A DNA stretch of 22,325 nucleotides from Echinostoma caproni (GCA_900618425.1 UZAN01040843.1:1-22325); one strand, 5' to 3'. Counted from the stretch's first letter, positions 1 to 10,924 are shown. Program-made: numbers and translations. Notes: generated by a model from the letters alone, not told the origin.

Positions 1-2
1 TC

Positions 3-682
3 AGGGAGCAGTTCGAAGTAGGCACTGTAACTAGTGCCAGGAATCTAGGAGTCATAGTAACTGCAGATTACAGTTGGGGTTCCCAATGTGAAGCTGCAGC
101 ACACCCGGCAAGACGACAACTGTTTCGACTAAGGTCAGCAGTAAAGCCTTACCTAGAATACTGTTCAGGCTTGGTCACTCTTCTACAGAGAGGACGCAGA
201 CTGTCTGGAGAGGGTCCAGAGACTAGCAACACGGATGATTGAAGGTATGCGGGGAAAAACATAAAAGAGAGGTTGTACGCGCTCGGTCTTTTTCACTAGA
301 AAAAAGGAGATTGTGCGGAGACCTCATGGAAGTATTCAAGATTAGGAGAAATTTGCACGGTCTAGATCCTGGGCCCTTCTTCACTGAGGCTCCCCACCAA
401 GGAACGCGTGGAAATGAGCTCAAACTCACGAAACAGCGTTCTAGGCTGAACTTACGAGCACATTTCTTTGTCAATAGGGTAGTGGATAATCGGAATAAGC
501 TACCGCAGTCAAGTGTCCAGGCCTTTAAAAAAGCTCTGGACGCCAGATGGTTGGAGCTTCTCCCTGACATAGAATGTAAGGTGCGTAAATTGTTTTTGAT
601 TAATATGGAACGCTTCAACAATAAAGGTCTGTCGCCGACACTGCGAGAAGTAAAGTCTCTCTTTCTCTCTGTTTGCAGATAG
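3..682 (+). pseudogene. Broken non-LTR retrotransposon (LINE) reverse-transcriptase C-terminus
   Basis: This is the 3' part of a LINE reverse-transcriptase gene, spread over all three forward frames. Frame 3 opens at base 3 with ARNLGVIVTADYSWGSQC, the typical LGV-D-x-x-S-C block after the polymerase domain, then PYLEYCSGL. Frame 1 (from 193) continues with DADCLERVQRLATRMIEG. Frame 3 resumes near 252 (NIKERLYALGLF). Frame 2 carries EKRRLCGDLMEVFKI, then RVVDNRNKLPQSSVQAFKKALD, ending at 682. The order LEYC / LERVQRLATR / RLxALGL / RRLRGDL / RVVxxWNxLP / FKxxLD is the known C-terminal order of jockey/CR1-like LINE RTs. At least three frameshifts are needed, and the usual Trp before the NxLP block is Arg. 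The catalytic RT motifs would lie upstream, outside the window. The copy is dead. I infer the clade only loosely. Confidence 0.85.
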
Positions 683-689
683 AAGGAGA

Positions 690-1475
690 AACCGATCAAT
701 CGCAGAGGTGGACACACACTTGAGGGCATACCACCGAAGGAAGTCTGGATGCGTGATTGGCCTGTGGCCACTATCAGTCCTGTGCAACCTGACCTAAATT
801 GACCTTAACTTATACTGTGTTATGGCCAAGGATAACTCGTATCGGCACTTTTTTAAAATATTTTGTGGTTTCAGAGGATGTCAGCTGAGTGATAGGAGTA
901 AGTCAATTAACGGGAAATATGGTTATATTCAGATGAATGTAACTCTTAAAAAAATTCGAAATACATGTGACTCATCGTTCTTATTTTTTTCCGTTATTTC
1001 TGCCTGTGATTATCACCGTTTGAGAATGGTAATATATTTCACACAATTGTGCGAGATATTCCAATAATAAGTTTATCTTTCACCACTATTTACTCCAGTT
1101 TAGATGCAATTAAAGAAGTTCTAGATCACATTTACATACTGTAAATGGTAATATTGTTGCAGAGCGCTCTAATTGTCAAGCAACTTTTAAGGGTGAAAAT
1201 ATTTTAAAAATCTCTGAGGGAAAAGATTATGCTCCAAAGGGTCTAACTCAGCAGCCTTATATATTTTTCAACACAGGAAATACTTTTATTTGAGGATTGT
1301 TTTAGGTAATATATTATGAATCCTGTTTTACCATTGCATAGCAAATTAAAACCACCAGCAGGCGCACACTCTTCAATCTTCAATTATTGAAAGAAGTGGG
1401 ATGTCTTGTATTAGCCCCATCTCAATGGGCTGATTAGGTGTTGATACAAAACCGGTGCTTCCGAATAACTGTGTC
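690..1475. other. AT-rich stretch, no gene recognised
   Basis: The bases after the LINE C-terminus (about 690-800) may be its 3' untranslated tail, but no poly(A) or target-site duplication is evident. The rest is AT-rich with only short open frames of no recognisable family. Confidence 0.5.
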
Positions 1476-1480
1476 GAGTT

Positions 1481-1870
1481 TTAGCTTAAGCTTCTATCGT
1501 TTGACTCTTCCACCACGTCCTTCGGAAGTGCATTTCGGGGATTTTTGACCCTTCTCGGACGACGATAGATCAGCGGCAAACCGTTGGACTTCATTTTGTG
1601 GAGCGTCAGTGCGTGACACTGATGCGGTTGTTGTTCATCAGAGGTAATTCCAACTGTAATTCGGATGTGTCTGGTGTAGACCAGATCGCCTCTCAGTCAT
1701 CTGTATGACATGGAGAACAATCCCGTTGCACTCAGTTTGCCCTCGTAGCTGATCCGGCGTAGTCATTCAACGAGGCGTTTAGCAGCTTTATGAACTCTCT
1801 CCAGTTGGGCAGCCTCAGAAGCCGTACACGGAAAGACCGCCGGAAGGCCATATTTTCAATCGAGGGTGTA
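1481..1870 (-). pseudogene. Second LINE reverse-transcriptase C-terminal remnant
   Basis: Read on the minus strand, one frame runs from about 1816 down to a TAA at 1483-1481 with only two internal TGA stops. It contains AAQLERVHKAAKRLVE, RRISYEGKLSATGLFSMS, LRGDLVYTRHI, then RRPRRVKNPRNALPKDVVEE. This is the same block order as the copy at the left edge (LERVQRxATRLV / LSYEERLxxLGLFxLxxRRLRGDL / RVVNxWNSLPxxVVE), but with enough differences to be a separate insertion or subfamily. A short piece in another frame just upstream (KIWPSGGLSVYGF, about 1855-1815) aligns with the usual VQxWSPxLxxD segment, so one frameshift is implied. It is a LINE fossil lacking the polymerase core. Confidence 0.85.
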
Positions 1871-1890
1871 CGTGGGAGTCATGCAGCACA

Positions 1891-1952
1891 AACACGATTT
1901 TATTTTTATCGCTTTTTATCGCACAAAAGCGATAAATATAAATCTCTGTGTT
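1891..1952. repeat. AT-rich imperfect inverted repeat (hairpin)
   Basis: The left arm (1891-1916, AACACGATTTTATTTTTATC then GCTTTT) pairs with the right arm (1925-1952, AAAAGCGATAAATAT then AAATCTCTGTGTT). The inner 15 bp match with one mismatch around an 8-nt loop (TATCGCAC). The outer part pairs with gaps. It sits just outside the 5' side of the minus-strand LINE remnant. It could be a small MITE-like element, a replication-slippage product or chance in AT-rich DNA. Confidence 0.5.
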
Positions 1953-1959
1953 ATATTTG

Positions 1960-4900
1960 CTCGAATAGCATAAGACATCAAAAAAGCACACAAGAAGCAT
2001 GCTTCCATGCACGAATTACGCGACTGTTTGGGGTGAAACCCGTTAACCAGATAGCCATAATTTTACAAAGTTTTAGGTCTTTATTTTTCTTTATTGCACG
2101 AAAACAACACCGGGTCACTTAGGTCTTTTAGATACAAACTCACTCCGAACCCCGGTCATTTCAAAGCTTGCAGTCCCCGACAGTTTTAAAAATGTTAGTC
2201 AGTTGCTAATATTTTACTTCTGCGCTGCTTAATATTACATTTACCTATATCGATAATCAATTCTATACTGTTCTATGAAAAACATATCCTTTGGAGTGTG
2301 TCCACATAGAGCACCTTTCGTGCAAAACATACGCCCCATTTTGTTAGTAGAGTCAAAACAATTATAACACGAAGTTAGTTTGAATCGGTATGGAACCAAT
2401 CCTCTATAAAGGACACGAAATACTCTCGAGTTTTGCTGCCTCTCCTCTACACTGATGACCTCGACTTATTGCTTTAGAACCAAGTGAAAAATCAACTTTA
2501 ACACCATACATTAAACACGGGTTGCAGATACCAAGAACCTAGAGTATTTTCTAGATCTGAGACCACTTATTGAAAAAGTCGGTTACTGTTTGAACAAAAA
2601 TTGCCTACCACGTGTCTAATTTAACAAGTTCAGGTGAGAAAATAATGAACTGTTCAATGTGCCGGACAGTTTACAAAACTATGCAGTATACTTTATGTTT
2701 AGAATCGCTCGTGGATAACAAAAACTAATAATGTCTTCGATACCAAACCATTTTCCAACTTTCACACAATACTACCTAAATCTCAAACAAAGGAGACTCT
2801 AAAATGGAGATAAATGGAATTGGTTTATTCCACATATATATCAAGAGTCTGAAAAGTCAATTATGGTTACTTCAATATTGCTGTCTTCATTGTCCACGTC
2901 GCTGTAGCCCAAATTTATTCCATGAAATGTTCTATGTGCACCACGTCTGACAAAATCAAAGCAAAAGATAAATGTTCAATTCCCTTCCCCTTGAAAAAGA
3001 TAAGTATGTGACAACTCAAAAATATATAAACATAATTATTGCATTTGATAATTATTCAGTATCACATCAGTGATGAGCACTTTTGACAGAGTAGTACATT
3101 CGTTTACCCCATTAGAGTTCAGTTTCTTGAACATGCTCGATGTGAACACCAGTAGAATTACTTCGATCTAGATGTGTAAACAAAATGCATGTAAATTAAT
3201 TTCAGCTAACTGTAGAGTAACACCATTACCCAACTATGAGGGATTCCATAAAGGCAGCATGGAAACGTAGCTATCCTATAAGAAGTAATTTGATGGATGC
3301 AGTAGGTAGTGTTGTTCAATAATAGATGATATAACTCTGTACAGAATATGCGGTATATAACGCGTCAGGCAAATGTGTACGCACATATTTTTCACAAAAT
3401 AACACAAAAGTTTACATTAAGTCGCTCTGGAATCGATATCTGAAATGAATCAATTCAGCTGCACAATTGGAGGATTACTTTGGGCATTTAATGCAACGTA
3501 ATACTAAAATGGAATACGAACTCGCACTATTGCTACATACCTAAAAGCATATAAATTAACAAATTGCATAATTTATAATAATACTATCGAAGTAGGAAAA
3601 TTAAGCATTTGTTGAAGGGGCAAAATTAAATGTTAAATGTAGAAAAGTAGTTCATGAATTACTAAAATCAAATAATAAAATCCAAATTCTACAAACTATC
3701 AAGCACATTATCACTCGCCAACTTCACTGTTTGAACTTCAGCACACAACATTGGACTTTCCGTTCATCCTTGGGATTGTAGAAATAATTCAGACTGTCTG
3801 TTAGTTCTGAAAAGCAAACGGGCGGCAGCATTATGTAAAAGGGACATATAGGAAATCAATCTTCATTTGAATTATCTCCAAAAATTGGGTTCAGTTCCTT
3901 GATAAAAATAAAAAACAAATGCCAGACTACAGCAACATAACCGATAAAATGATAAAAATAACCTAAGCAAATACAAGTTCACTCATTTAGTGATGTTTTC
4001 AATCACAATATTGCATATTACCTGGAAAATGTACACATAGAGTAGTTCAAAGGTCTAAACTCCCCCTTGTGCTAGCAGAAGAAAAGCTCATGAGAGCTAA
4101 AGCGGAAAATAGAAATATAGAAAACTAAATGGCATGTTTGGACAAAGATAGGGGTTTAAAGAATTGTGCGTTTACAAGGTCGCTCATTAAGTTGGATTAC
4201 AATTTGAAAAAAGATCGCTTCGATGGAGTCGTAATGGATTCACACTGTAGGTAGACTGCAGTGGCAGTATCAGAGAATATTTACTAGCAGAATAGATAGC
4301 CATAAAAGGATTATAATGATACGCGAGAAGAACATCTATTAACTTCTAAGCGTTCTTACGAGGGCTTGCAAATCTTGAAGTGATTATTTTTTTCATATTA
4401 CCAAAATTACATTTTCTCCTGAAATAATATCTGGTAACATTTTGCTTTTAGAAAAATCTGTCTTCACCCCTCCTTCACTTAATACTCCTCAACTGAACGT
4501 GGAACATTAGGTCGATTACATGAATTTATTTGTTTAACATTGAGAATCATATTAACCGCTACGATTACGAAAAACTCTCGATAAATTCCTTTTTATTTGA
4601 AAACCAAAATTTATATAAAATATACACTGAAAACGCTCTCAAGAACAGTACCGAGCCTATATACATAGAAAAACCGACAGCTTACAGTAATCGACTTTAC
4701 AGGTCTTTTCCTCATATTTTTATGCATTTTCTTAGTGTTTTGACTTGGATCAAATGACATCAAGGGTATTTTGTTCACTAAGGTTAATTCAAGTATTTTT
4801 CGATCGTGTTTTTGATTGTTGATAATTTAAAGCTTTAAAACCTTAGTGTCTAGTAAGCTCGTGACTTAAGAAATTCATAATACAGCAAAATGTGGGCAGA

Positions 4901-5240
4901 AATTAATTTTTTCGTTGACTAGATATCTTAATTTTCTTGGGTGATGAGAATTCCTAGATTAGCTGCTGATATTTGCATTTGTTTGGAGTTTATTTTCAAA
5001 CATTTTTCAAGATTTATAAACAAATAAAATAATCTTATCGCTTTTTTGTTGATAGGATGAAAGATACCCACGAATCTTTTTATATCATACATTTTTTAAA
5101 AAGCCACATTGTTAAAGGTAATCGGATCAAATAAATATCACTGTACATTTTTTCCCGGAAATTTTCATGTTGACCATTTTTAGCTTATCTAAAAAGTTGT
5201 TTCTTCAAACAAATTGTAGTTAAATAACCTAACCTGATTC
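1960..5240. other. Long AT-rich intergenic or intronic stretch, nothing recognised
   Basis: More than 3 kb of AT-rich sequence with dense stops in all frames. The longest open frame here is 75 codons (4530-4757) and is AT-driven. No tRNA-like boxes, retroelement protein blocks or clear tandem repeats were seen. Confidence 0.5.
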
Positions 5241-5247
5241 ATACAAT

Positions 5248-5370
5248 GAGGCTTTTTGCGTAACTCATCAAATCCAGTGTTAATAGAGCTTGCGCTATGC
5301 AGAAAGCGTGAGCGGCTTCCATGCGTGGGTTCGAATCCCTACGCGGCTACCGAACTTTTCACAATCGACA
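5248..5370 (+). repeat. tRNA-derived SINE copy (family 2)
   Basis: A perfect pol III B-box (GGTTCGAATCC, 5328-5338) lies downstream of a disrupted A-box region (GCGTAACTCA, 5258-5267, with about 11 extra bases before TAGAGC at 5284). The anticodon-arm-like segment GCGCTATGCAGAAAGCG follows, then GGCTTCCATGCGTGGG. After the head comes GGCTACCGAACTTTTCACAA. The same order (TAGAGC, TGCA, AGCGT, GGCxTCCAT, GTGGGTTCGAA, GGCTAC, then a TTTTCAyAATC tail) recurs on the minus strand at 13110-13214. Shared sequence beyond the head argues for a SINE rather than a stand-alone tRNA gene. Known for such elements: transcription from the internal A/B boxes and mobilisation by a LINE. Confidence 0.7.
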
Positions 5371-5374
5371 TAAA

Positions 5375-7130
5375 AGATATTTAATAAACAGCGTCTGGTA
5401 TACGTAGTATGGTACCCCTTATTTTGGCGTTGTTAAACCGTCTTCATCAAACAGGGAAAAGAGGTGTTTGGGACGTGAACAGCTTTCTTAGAAGTACGTA
5501 CAGGCCTCGTTTTCATTAGAAATATTTATTCAGTAATGAACCTTTCGATTGTTTTGTTGTGTTTGGTGTGAGAAAACGTCTGAACCAAAAATAAATAGAG
5601 GTTGAATTCAACAAAACCGGTCATTCTGGTAAAAACAAGTGTTAAATGATCACTTCAACGTGTCCGGTAATCGATTCTGATTTTGTGCTACTAAACGCGT
5701 CAATTCAAGTTGAATAAAGCTTTCTGCATCCAAAAGGGTGAATTTTCAGCTTTTTCGATGAGTTATAGTGAGAAAAACGTTAAACATTGGAAAATTAAAA
5801 ACAAATGGATGTGATAAAATCCAAACGTGACAGATGATTATTGAAGTCAGTAATAATATTTTCTCGGTTGACCAAAATACGAGAAAAATAAAAGACGATG
5901 CTGTTTTTATATCTGGTGGTGCGCGCAAAAAGAATGCTAAATTTGGAACGCGTATTAGAATGAAGCATCAATTTATTAAGAGGGGCATGCGGGCAATGTT
6001 CTTCATTTAACAGTAAATGGCTGAGAAATCGATCGCATGAACCAAAATGCCTGCTTACAATAAAATCAACCAAAACGGTCTTTGAAATGCAACGGGAAAA
6101 AAGTTTGAGACATCTGGAAAAGATAATGAAAGCTTTCATCTATAGACCAAAAATGTATACGGGGTAACAGTATAACCAATGTCGAAGAATGCATGCAGTC
6201 ACAAATTTTAGAAATAATCCGTCAGTCAATGTGAAGTGCACGAATAAAGATCAAAAGCCTTCAATAAAGAGATGCCAAAGTATCAGAAATGCACAAAAAG
6301 AGAAGGAAATGCGGTGTTTTGGATTAGTCAGGGCCAATTTGCATGCTTAGGAAGAGTAACAGTCTAATTGCCTGTAATCTCTTTCGACGGATTAGACTTA
6401 CCTTAAGGTTGCTGGCTAATAAAGGCCTTGCCATGATCGAATTCATACGCTAGAGTTTTCTAGTTTTTACTCCAGATTCTAGTTTGATCACCCTGAACCA
6501 TCAAACCATTGTCCGCCTTGTATCACATTTCTCATCATGCACCCAACTGGGATGGTGTATGATAAACGTGTACTTCAGCCAGTGCACTCTGTAAAGACCA
6601 ACCGTTCGTATCATGATCCAAAACTGATTAGTATACCTCGCTCAATGTGCACCATTTTCTCTATCAACTTTAAGCATTATCGCACATAAAACCAAATAAA
6701 GATCACAACTGTAATCCATAAAGTGGTTAATGAAAGGGCTGTAGAGTATACTTAGTCTCTCTATGAACAAAGCGAAGTATGTACCAATGCTCACAATGTT
6801 TTATCTAAAAACCATTAAAATTGTCTTTTTCAGGCGTGTTGAAACTTACTGCACAGTTCTCTCCTCCTAAAAGAGATGAAGTAAAAGTAAAGTATTTCTA
6901 CCGGACCTTTTTAATGTCACCCCTTGTTTCAATAAGCTCATTCCATTTTTTCCTAGACACTAGACATTTTGTACATTATTAGTATTCCTCCACATGTTCA
7001 ATGCTGTTAAATTGCATTTTGAAGTTATCGTCCGATAGCCAACATAAGAAAACGAACAGGTCTTCATAAAATTAATCAACAGTGCTTCACTTTTGTGTAC
7101 CTATCAGTAGTCGAATCTAAAGTTCTAACT
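5375..7130. other. AT-rich stretch, nothing recognised
   Basis: Open frames of 60 and 114 codons exist on the minus strand (5746-6139), but they overlap in different frames and show no family signature. No retroelement protein blocks were found. Confidence 0.45.
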
Positions 7131-7137
7131 GTCGACT

Positions 7138-7175
7138 GTGTAGCTCAAGGATAAGAGTGCTGAATCTGAAACTTA
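7138..7175 (+). repeat. Possible tRNA-like A-box, SINE head fragment
   Basis: TAGCTCAAGGATAAGAG at 7141-7157 resembles a tRNA D-arm/A-box and is close to the heads of the hammerhead SINEs (TAGCTCAGGGGTGAG at 19967, TAGCTGAGGGGTAAG on the minus strand near 14195). The following TGCTGAATCTGAAACTT loosely resembles the head near 14170. No B-box follows and no ribozyme is nearby, so this could be a truncated head or chance. Confidence 0.3.
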
Positions 7176-7235
7176 TAAATTACTGTTGTATTTCAATTTA
7201 GTTTAGTTTTAACAAGTAATAACCATGCCATTTCA

Positions 7236-7600
7236 AGCGCCAGTTTTGGTTATCTTTTGACTGCCAATTTGGATTGGAATATAAAGAATAAATTCAAAAG
7301 GAAGAGAGAGAATTCTCATAGACCGCAGTTGCAAGAATAATGAGTAGATGCATGAGAGCCATTGCTTATGAAACCCAGTCATATCACTCAGTATTTCTAA
7401 CCACCAGTTATCATGATCTCGAGGCACTCATTCAGGGAGCCTAACGGGATTTATCTGACTCAGCGTTCTGTTTATAGTTTTTCAACCCCTCATTTCCGGT
7501 CTTCGTTTGATCACCCTTGACCTTTTTCCAGCCGACTGCTGTCTCGGCAAACTTCGCTCTTCATAACAACCTATTTGGTAACATGAGAAATATATGTTCT
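7236..7600 (-). pseudogene. RTE-type LINE C-terminal remnant
   Basis: On the minus strand, one frame gives LMLPNRLL then stop, RAKFAETAVGWKKVKGDQTK, then TGNEGLKNYKQNAESDK. A second frame continues with VRLPE-stop-VPRDHDN, then WWLEILSDMTGFHKQWLSCI and YSLFLQ. These correspond in order to the known RTE LINE tail: LRMPxxRLPxRA, GxKKxRGGQxKTW, RLPGWGPRDxxNxWLETLSDM, and xQWRxCxHSL. The conserved Trp of GWGPRD is replaced by a stop (consistent with TGG to TGA), there is another stop after the RLL block, and one frameshift lies near 7445. The remnant covers only the C-terminal region beyond the RT domain. Confidence 0.85.
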
Positions 7601-7616
7601 AACCGGTGTCATCTGT

Positions 7617-7627
7617 GGGGGGGGGGG
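7617..7627 (+). repeat. Homopolymer run of 11 G
   Basis: Eleven consecutive G residues lie just upstream (minus sense) of the RTE remnant. Such runs are prone to sequencing and assembly length errors. Confidence 0.9.
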
Positions 7628-7639
7628 CAACCAATTGCT

Positions 7640-7960
7640 CTAGTGGATTCCTTACGAGGTGAAGAAAGACAGGCCTCACTACAATCAAAACAAATATTCT
7701 CTATTCTTTCTTGGTCACCAGGTATAAAAGTGTGGTTGCAACGCAAAGCCGTTTTACTCAAGCTATTTTATCTCCGCTTAGAATGCTGTTTGATTTAGGA
7801 CTGTTCCATTCTGCAAGCCACATTTTCCATTGAGAGTGACCAGCATATATGTATATATATTTCACACTTGTCTGAGGACAGACTGTGTGCCAAGAAAATC
7901 ATGGTACAAGAATCTTTATAAAAAAGAAAAATGTTCCATGATTAGCTTGTGGGCTGAATA
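7640..7960. other. Unassigned spacer with AT dinucleotide patch
   Basis: Holds a short TATATATGTATATATAT patch (about 7845-7860) and a weak stem (CACACTTGTCT ... AGACTGTGTG, 7864-7890). The 93-codon open frame crossing 7517-7798 overlaps the opposite-strand RTE remnant and is not credible as a gene. Confidence 0.4.
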
Positions 7961-7969
7961 CTGCCAGGT

Positions 7970-8415
7970 TGCCCCGGACAAAGCAGGTGAATTTTCTTGA
8001 GCAATCCACAACCGGAGTCTTCGGTTAGTCAAACTCTGACCTGTAAAGCAGTGGGGTGGTGTGTGAAAACCGCAATCCGTTGGGAGCCGGTGTCCAGTTT
8101 ATCGGATCATTCGCCCTTCGGACGGGGTCAAACGTCCAACGTGCCCAATACACCTCAATGCCCAATCGAACCGGTGACCACTGCCACAACCCAGAAGGTG
8201 TGTGTGGTTTGTACGCCTCCTCATGTTTGGTTTGGATTCAGGGTTTTTGGCCAACTCTCCTAGGTGAACTACCAGTAGTCCACCAACCCGGTTATAGCCC
8301 CGGATATCGGCTTTCCGTCCTCTCACTTTGGTGAAACACCTCCGCCACGAGAAGGCAGCAGAACAGCGCCATCAGTGAAGTTACCAACTTATTTGGATCC
8401 TCGTTTTTTTCTTGT
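7970..8415. repeat. GC-richer block, probable unidentified dispersed repeat
   Basis: This block is clearly more GC-rich than both flanks and stays open in two forward frames (7997-8263, 8056-8334) and one reverse frame (8099-8326), which is typical of a low-stop compositional island rather than one gene. It lies between two RTE remnants of opposite orientation. The forward frame from 8056 (starting MVCENRNPLGAGVQF) reads on past one TGA into about 25 further codons, suggesting an element once continuous to about 8415. I do not recognise the family. A decayed transposon part is my best inference. Confidence 0.4.
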
Positions 8416-8419
8416 AAAA

Positions 8420-8710
8420 TAAATTCTAGCCAAAGGTGTGGATAAAGTTAGGAAAGTAATTTTCTGGATGGGAGTTATTCACTTTGTTTGCTTTTCACGG
8501 CTGTTAAGTTGCCTGCAGAAATGCAGGCAGCCATATTGTTCAGAGGCTAGTTTCATGTACCATTTTAAAAGTATCTGGTAATTCACTTTTAGTTTCACGG
8601 TCAATAATAAATTCACAAAATAAATGTATTTATATATTTCTTTTTTTTCGGTTAATTTCCTCTCGGTTTTATTCCAATCTCTTTTCAAGGTGGAGGCAAT
8701 CATATTGTAA
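8420..8710. other. AT-rich spacer
   Basis: No coding or RNA feature seen. A minus-strand open frame of 74 codons is AT-driven. Confidence 0.4.
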
Positions 8711-8713
8711 AAT

Positions 8714-9280
8714 GCTTCACTACTTCACTGCAGAAGTGAAACATTTTTGGCTTAGACGCTAAGTTCCACTGAAGTTGAAAGATCATATATATTATACTTC
8801 CGTCCGCTCAGTTCTTCTTTATGGTTGCGCGACCTTGACTTGGCGAGTAAAAGATTTCCACGAACTAGAAGTTTTCGATGATTGTTGTTTATGTCGTTTA
8901 GCCGTCGTGGGATGAAATGACTGGGTTAGTAACTAAGACGTAAACCATTGTGAGTTTATCAGGGATAAACTTAAAGGCTTATAGAATTCAGATGAGTAGG
9001 CTTCACTGGCTAGGGCGCGTGTTGCGTATGCCCAGTTCTGTCCTGACGCACCGCGCTTTATTCGCTGTAGCCACTTCGAGCTGAACGAAGCCACATGGAG
9101 TTCAACAAATGACGTGGAGACGAAGCATGAAGAAATGCAAAGAGCCATTAGGTAGAGTAGGTGTCTCGCACCTTCCATATTAGGGTCCAAACGATGAAGA
9201 CATTGAAGGATATAGCAGCGAACCCACAGCAAGGGCGTTCTGTGCTGTCACTTCTTATTAGATCAGAATACTTGAACTGA
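8714..9280 (+). pseudogene. RTE-type LINE reverse-transcriptase C-terminal remnant
   Basis: Forward frame 3 gives HFWLRR-stop-VPLKLKDHIYYT, then SVRSVLLYGCATLTWRVKDF, then HELEVFDDCCLCRLAVVG. After a one-base shift near 8910 it continues WDEMTGLVTKT-stop, then RIQMSRLHWLGRVLRMPSSV, then QQMTWRRSMKKCKEPLGRVG and VSHLPY-stop-GPND. After a second shift near 9195 it ends MKTLKDIAANPQQGRSVLSL LIRSEYLN with TGA at 9280. These blocks match the established RTE order: HLWRRRDI, VRSVLLYGCETW, LxVFDxRCLRxIAxVxWxxxxxN, RLxWLGHVLRMP, MTWxxxxKxL, RLxGWGPxD, and WLETLxDMAxxxxQWRxxxxSL. At least three in-frame stops and two frameshifts show it is dead. It is a different copy from the one at 7236-7600: the overlapping parts differ widely. 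Confidence 0.9.
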
Positions 9281-9284
9281 TATG

Positions 9285-9715
9285 TATGCACAATTAGATT
9301 GTACACTTTGTGTGTTGACTATATGTATTCACCTTTAATTTCTTCCTTCAAAATAGGTCCAAATCCTGTCCAAGTTACATTTTACCACTAACCTTGAATG
9401 CATTACGAGTTTGGCAGCGATGGGTGAAGTTCGCTTCACGATATTTTACTGTACGGCGACGATGCTGATCGTTCAAGTACGGTTTTGTTGAGTACAGTGT
9501 AAGTAAGCTGCAAATAGTGAAACGTGCTGGATCATCAAAAATTGAAAAGATTAAAGTCATATTCATTTATTTCTGCAGCAAAATAATACAAATGTATCGT
9601 TAAATTACCTTTATATATATCAAAATACGTCCAAAAATTATTTCATTAATCATGTCACTGCAAACATACAGGTGTTCGTTGAACATCTTTTACTAGTTTG
9701 ATTTTGTGGTGATGA
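9285..9715. other. Spacer after RTE remnant, nothing recognised
   Basis: The first part may be RTE 3' sequence. No poly(A), microsatellite tail or duplication was identified. Confidence 0.35.
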
Positions 9716-9764
9716 ATGATGATGGTGGTCGAATGTAAGGGTTTTCTAGATAGCTACCTGAAGG

Positions 9765-9785
9765 TTCTGAGTTCAAACCCCGGCA
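9765..9785 (+). promoter_or_regulatory. Isolated pol III B-box-like motif
   Basis: GTTCAAACC (9771-9779) fits the TFIIIC B-box consensus GWTCRANNC in the T-arm-like context GTTCTGAGTTCAAACCCCGG. No convincing A-box lies at the proper distance upstream. It may be a decayed tRNA-SINE head. Confidence 0.3.
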
Positions 9786-9985
9786 TCGCTGCCGCCCATC
9801 TTCCATTTTTGCTATATTTCCCCTAGCAGCATTTGTATGACTACGGCTCCCTTCCCTAAAGCTCAGTGTACATTTCTATGATCGATAGACAAAAAAGAAG
9901 TAAAATTATTTATTATTATCATTAATATTCAGTAATACAGATCTGTATTGACATTCACTAGACACTTTACTACCGAAAAATTATT

Positions 9986-10259
9986 TCATATCACGAAGTT
10001 CCAAAAAGAAATACTTGATGGTGGAAAATCGTCTTCCGTGTCATAATTTTGCTCCCGAGGGTTAAACGTGTACAAACCATTAAAGACTTTCTCGCTAGTT
10101 GTATTCAAAAAGAATGAAATGTGGCCAGAAAAATTCAACCCTGTTATCAGTGAGATTAGCCTCGTGATTGAAAAATCCAGCCCGTAAAGGTATTGTAAAA
10201 CGGTGTCTATTCCCAAATACAAACATCACGTAATATGTAGAAGATGAACTGCAAGTGGA
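9986..10259 (-). other. Overlapping minus-strand open frames beside the gap, unassigned
   Basis: Three minus-strand frames stay open over parts of this stretch: one ends NREQ-free tail YDTEDDFPPSSISFWNFVI at 9986, one ends EFFWPHFILFEYN at 10095, and one reads FIFYILRDVCIWE to a stop at 10207. The last begins directly after TTGCAG (minus sense, about 10246), which looks like a 3' splice site. A terminal exon or a frameshifted pseudogene fragment is possible, but I recognise no family and the upstream sequence is the gap. Confidence 0.2.
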
Positions 10260-10924
10260 NNNNNNNNNNNNNNNNNNNNNNNNNNNNNNNNNNNNNNNNN
10301 NNNNNNNNNNNNNNNNNNNNNNNNNNNNNNNNNNNNNNNNNNNNNNNNNNNNNNNNNNNNNNNNNNNNNNNNNNNNNNNNNNNNNNNNNNNNNNNNNNNN
10401 NNNNNNNNNNNNNNNNNNNNNNNNNNNNNNNNNNNNNNNNNNNNNNNNNNNNNNNNNNNNNNNNNNNNNNNNNNNNNNNNNNNNNNNNNNNNNNNNNNNN
10501 NNNNNNNNNNNNNNNNNNNNNNNNNNNNNNNNNNNNNNNNNNNNNNNNNNNNNNNNNNNNNNNNNNNNNNNNNNNNNNNNNNNNNNNNNNNNNNNNNNNN
10601 NNNNNNNNNNNNNNNNNNNNNNNNNNNNNNNNNNNNNNNNNNNNNNNNNNNNNNNNNNNNNNNNNNNNNNNNNNNNNNNNNNNNNNNNNNNNNNNNNNNN
10701 NNNNNNNNNNNNNNNNNNNNNNNNNNNNNNNNNNNNNNNNNNNNNNNNNNNNNNNNNNNNNNNNNNNNNNNNNNNNNNNNNNNNNNNNNNNNNNNNNNNN
10801 NNNNNNNNNNNNNNNNNNNNNNNNNNNNNNNNNNNNNNNNNNNNNNNNNNNNNNNNNNNNNNNNNNNNNNNNNNNNNNNNNNNNNNNNNNNNNNNNNNNN
10901 NNNNNNNNNNNNNNNNNNNNNNNN
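10260..10924. other. Assembly gap (665 unknown bases)
   Basis: A continuous run of N. Reading frames that cross it are artefacts. The gap ends exactly at the first base of a pure CAG repeat, suggesting assembly failed within a longer repeat tract. Confidence 0.99.

Noticed and set aside
223..787. Minus-strand frames of 182 and 92 codons at the left edge
   Set aside because: They are antisense shadows of the LINE reverse-transcriptase remnant.
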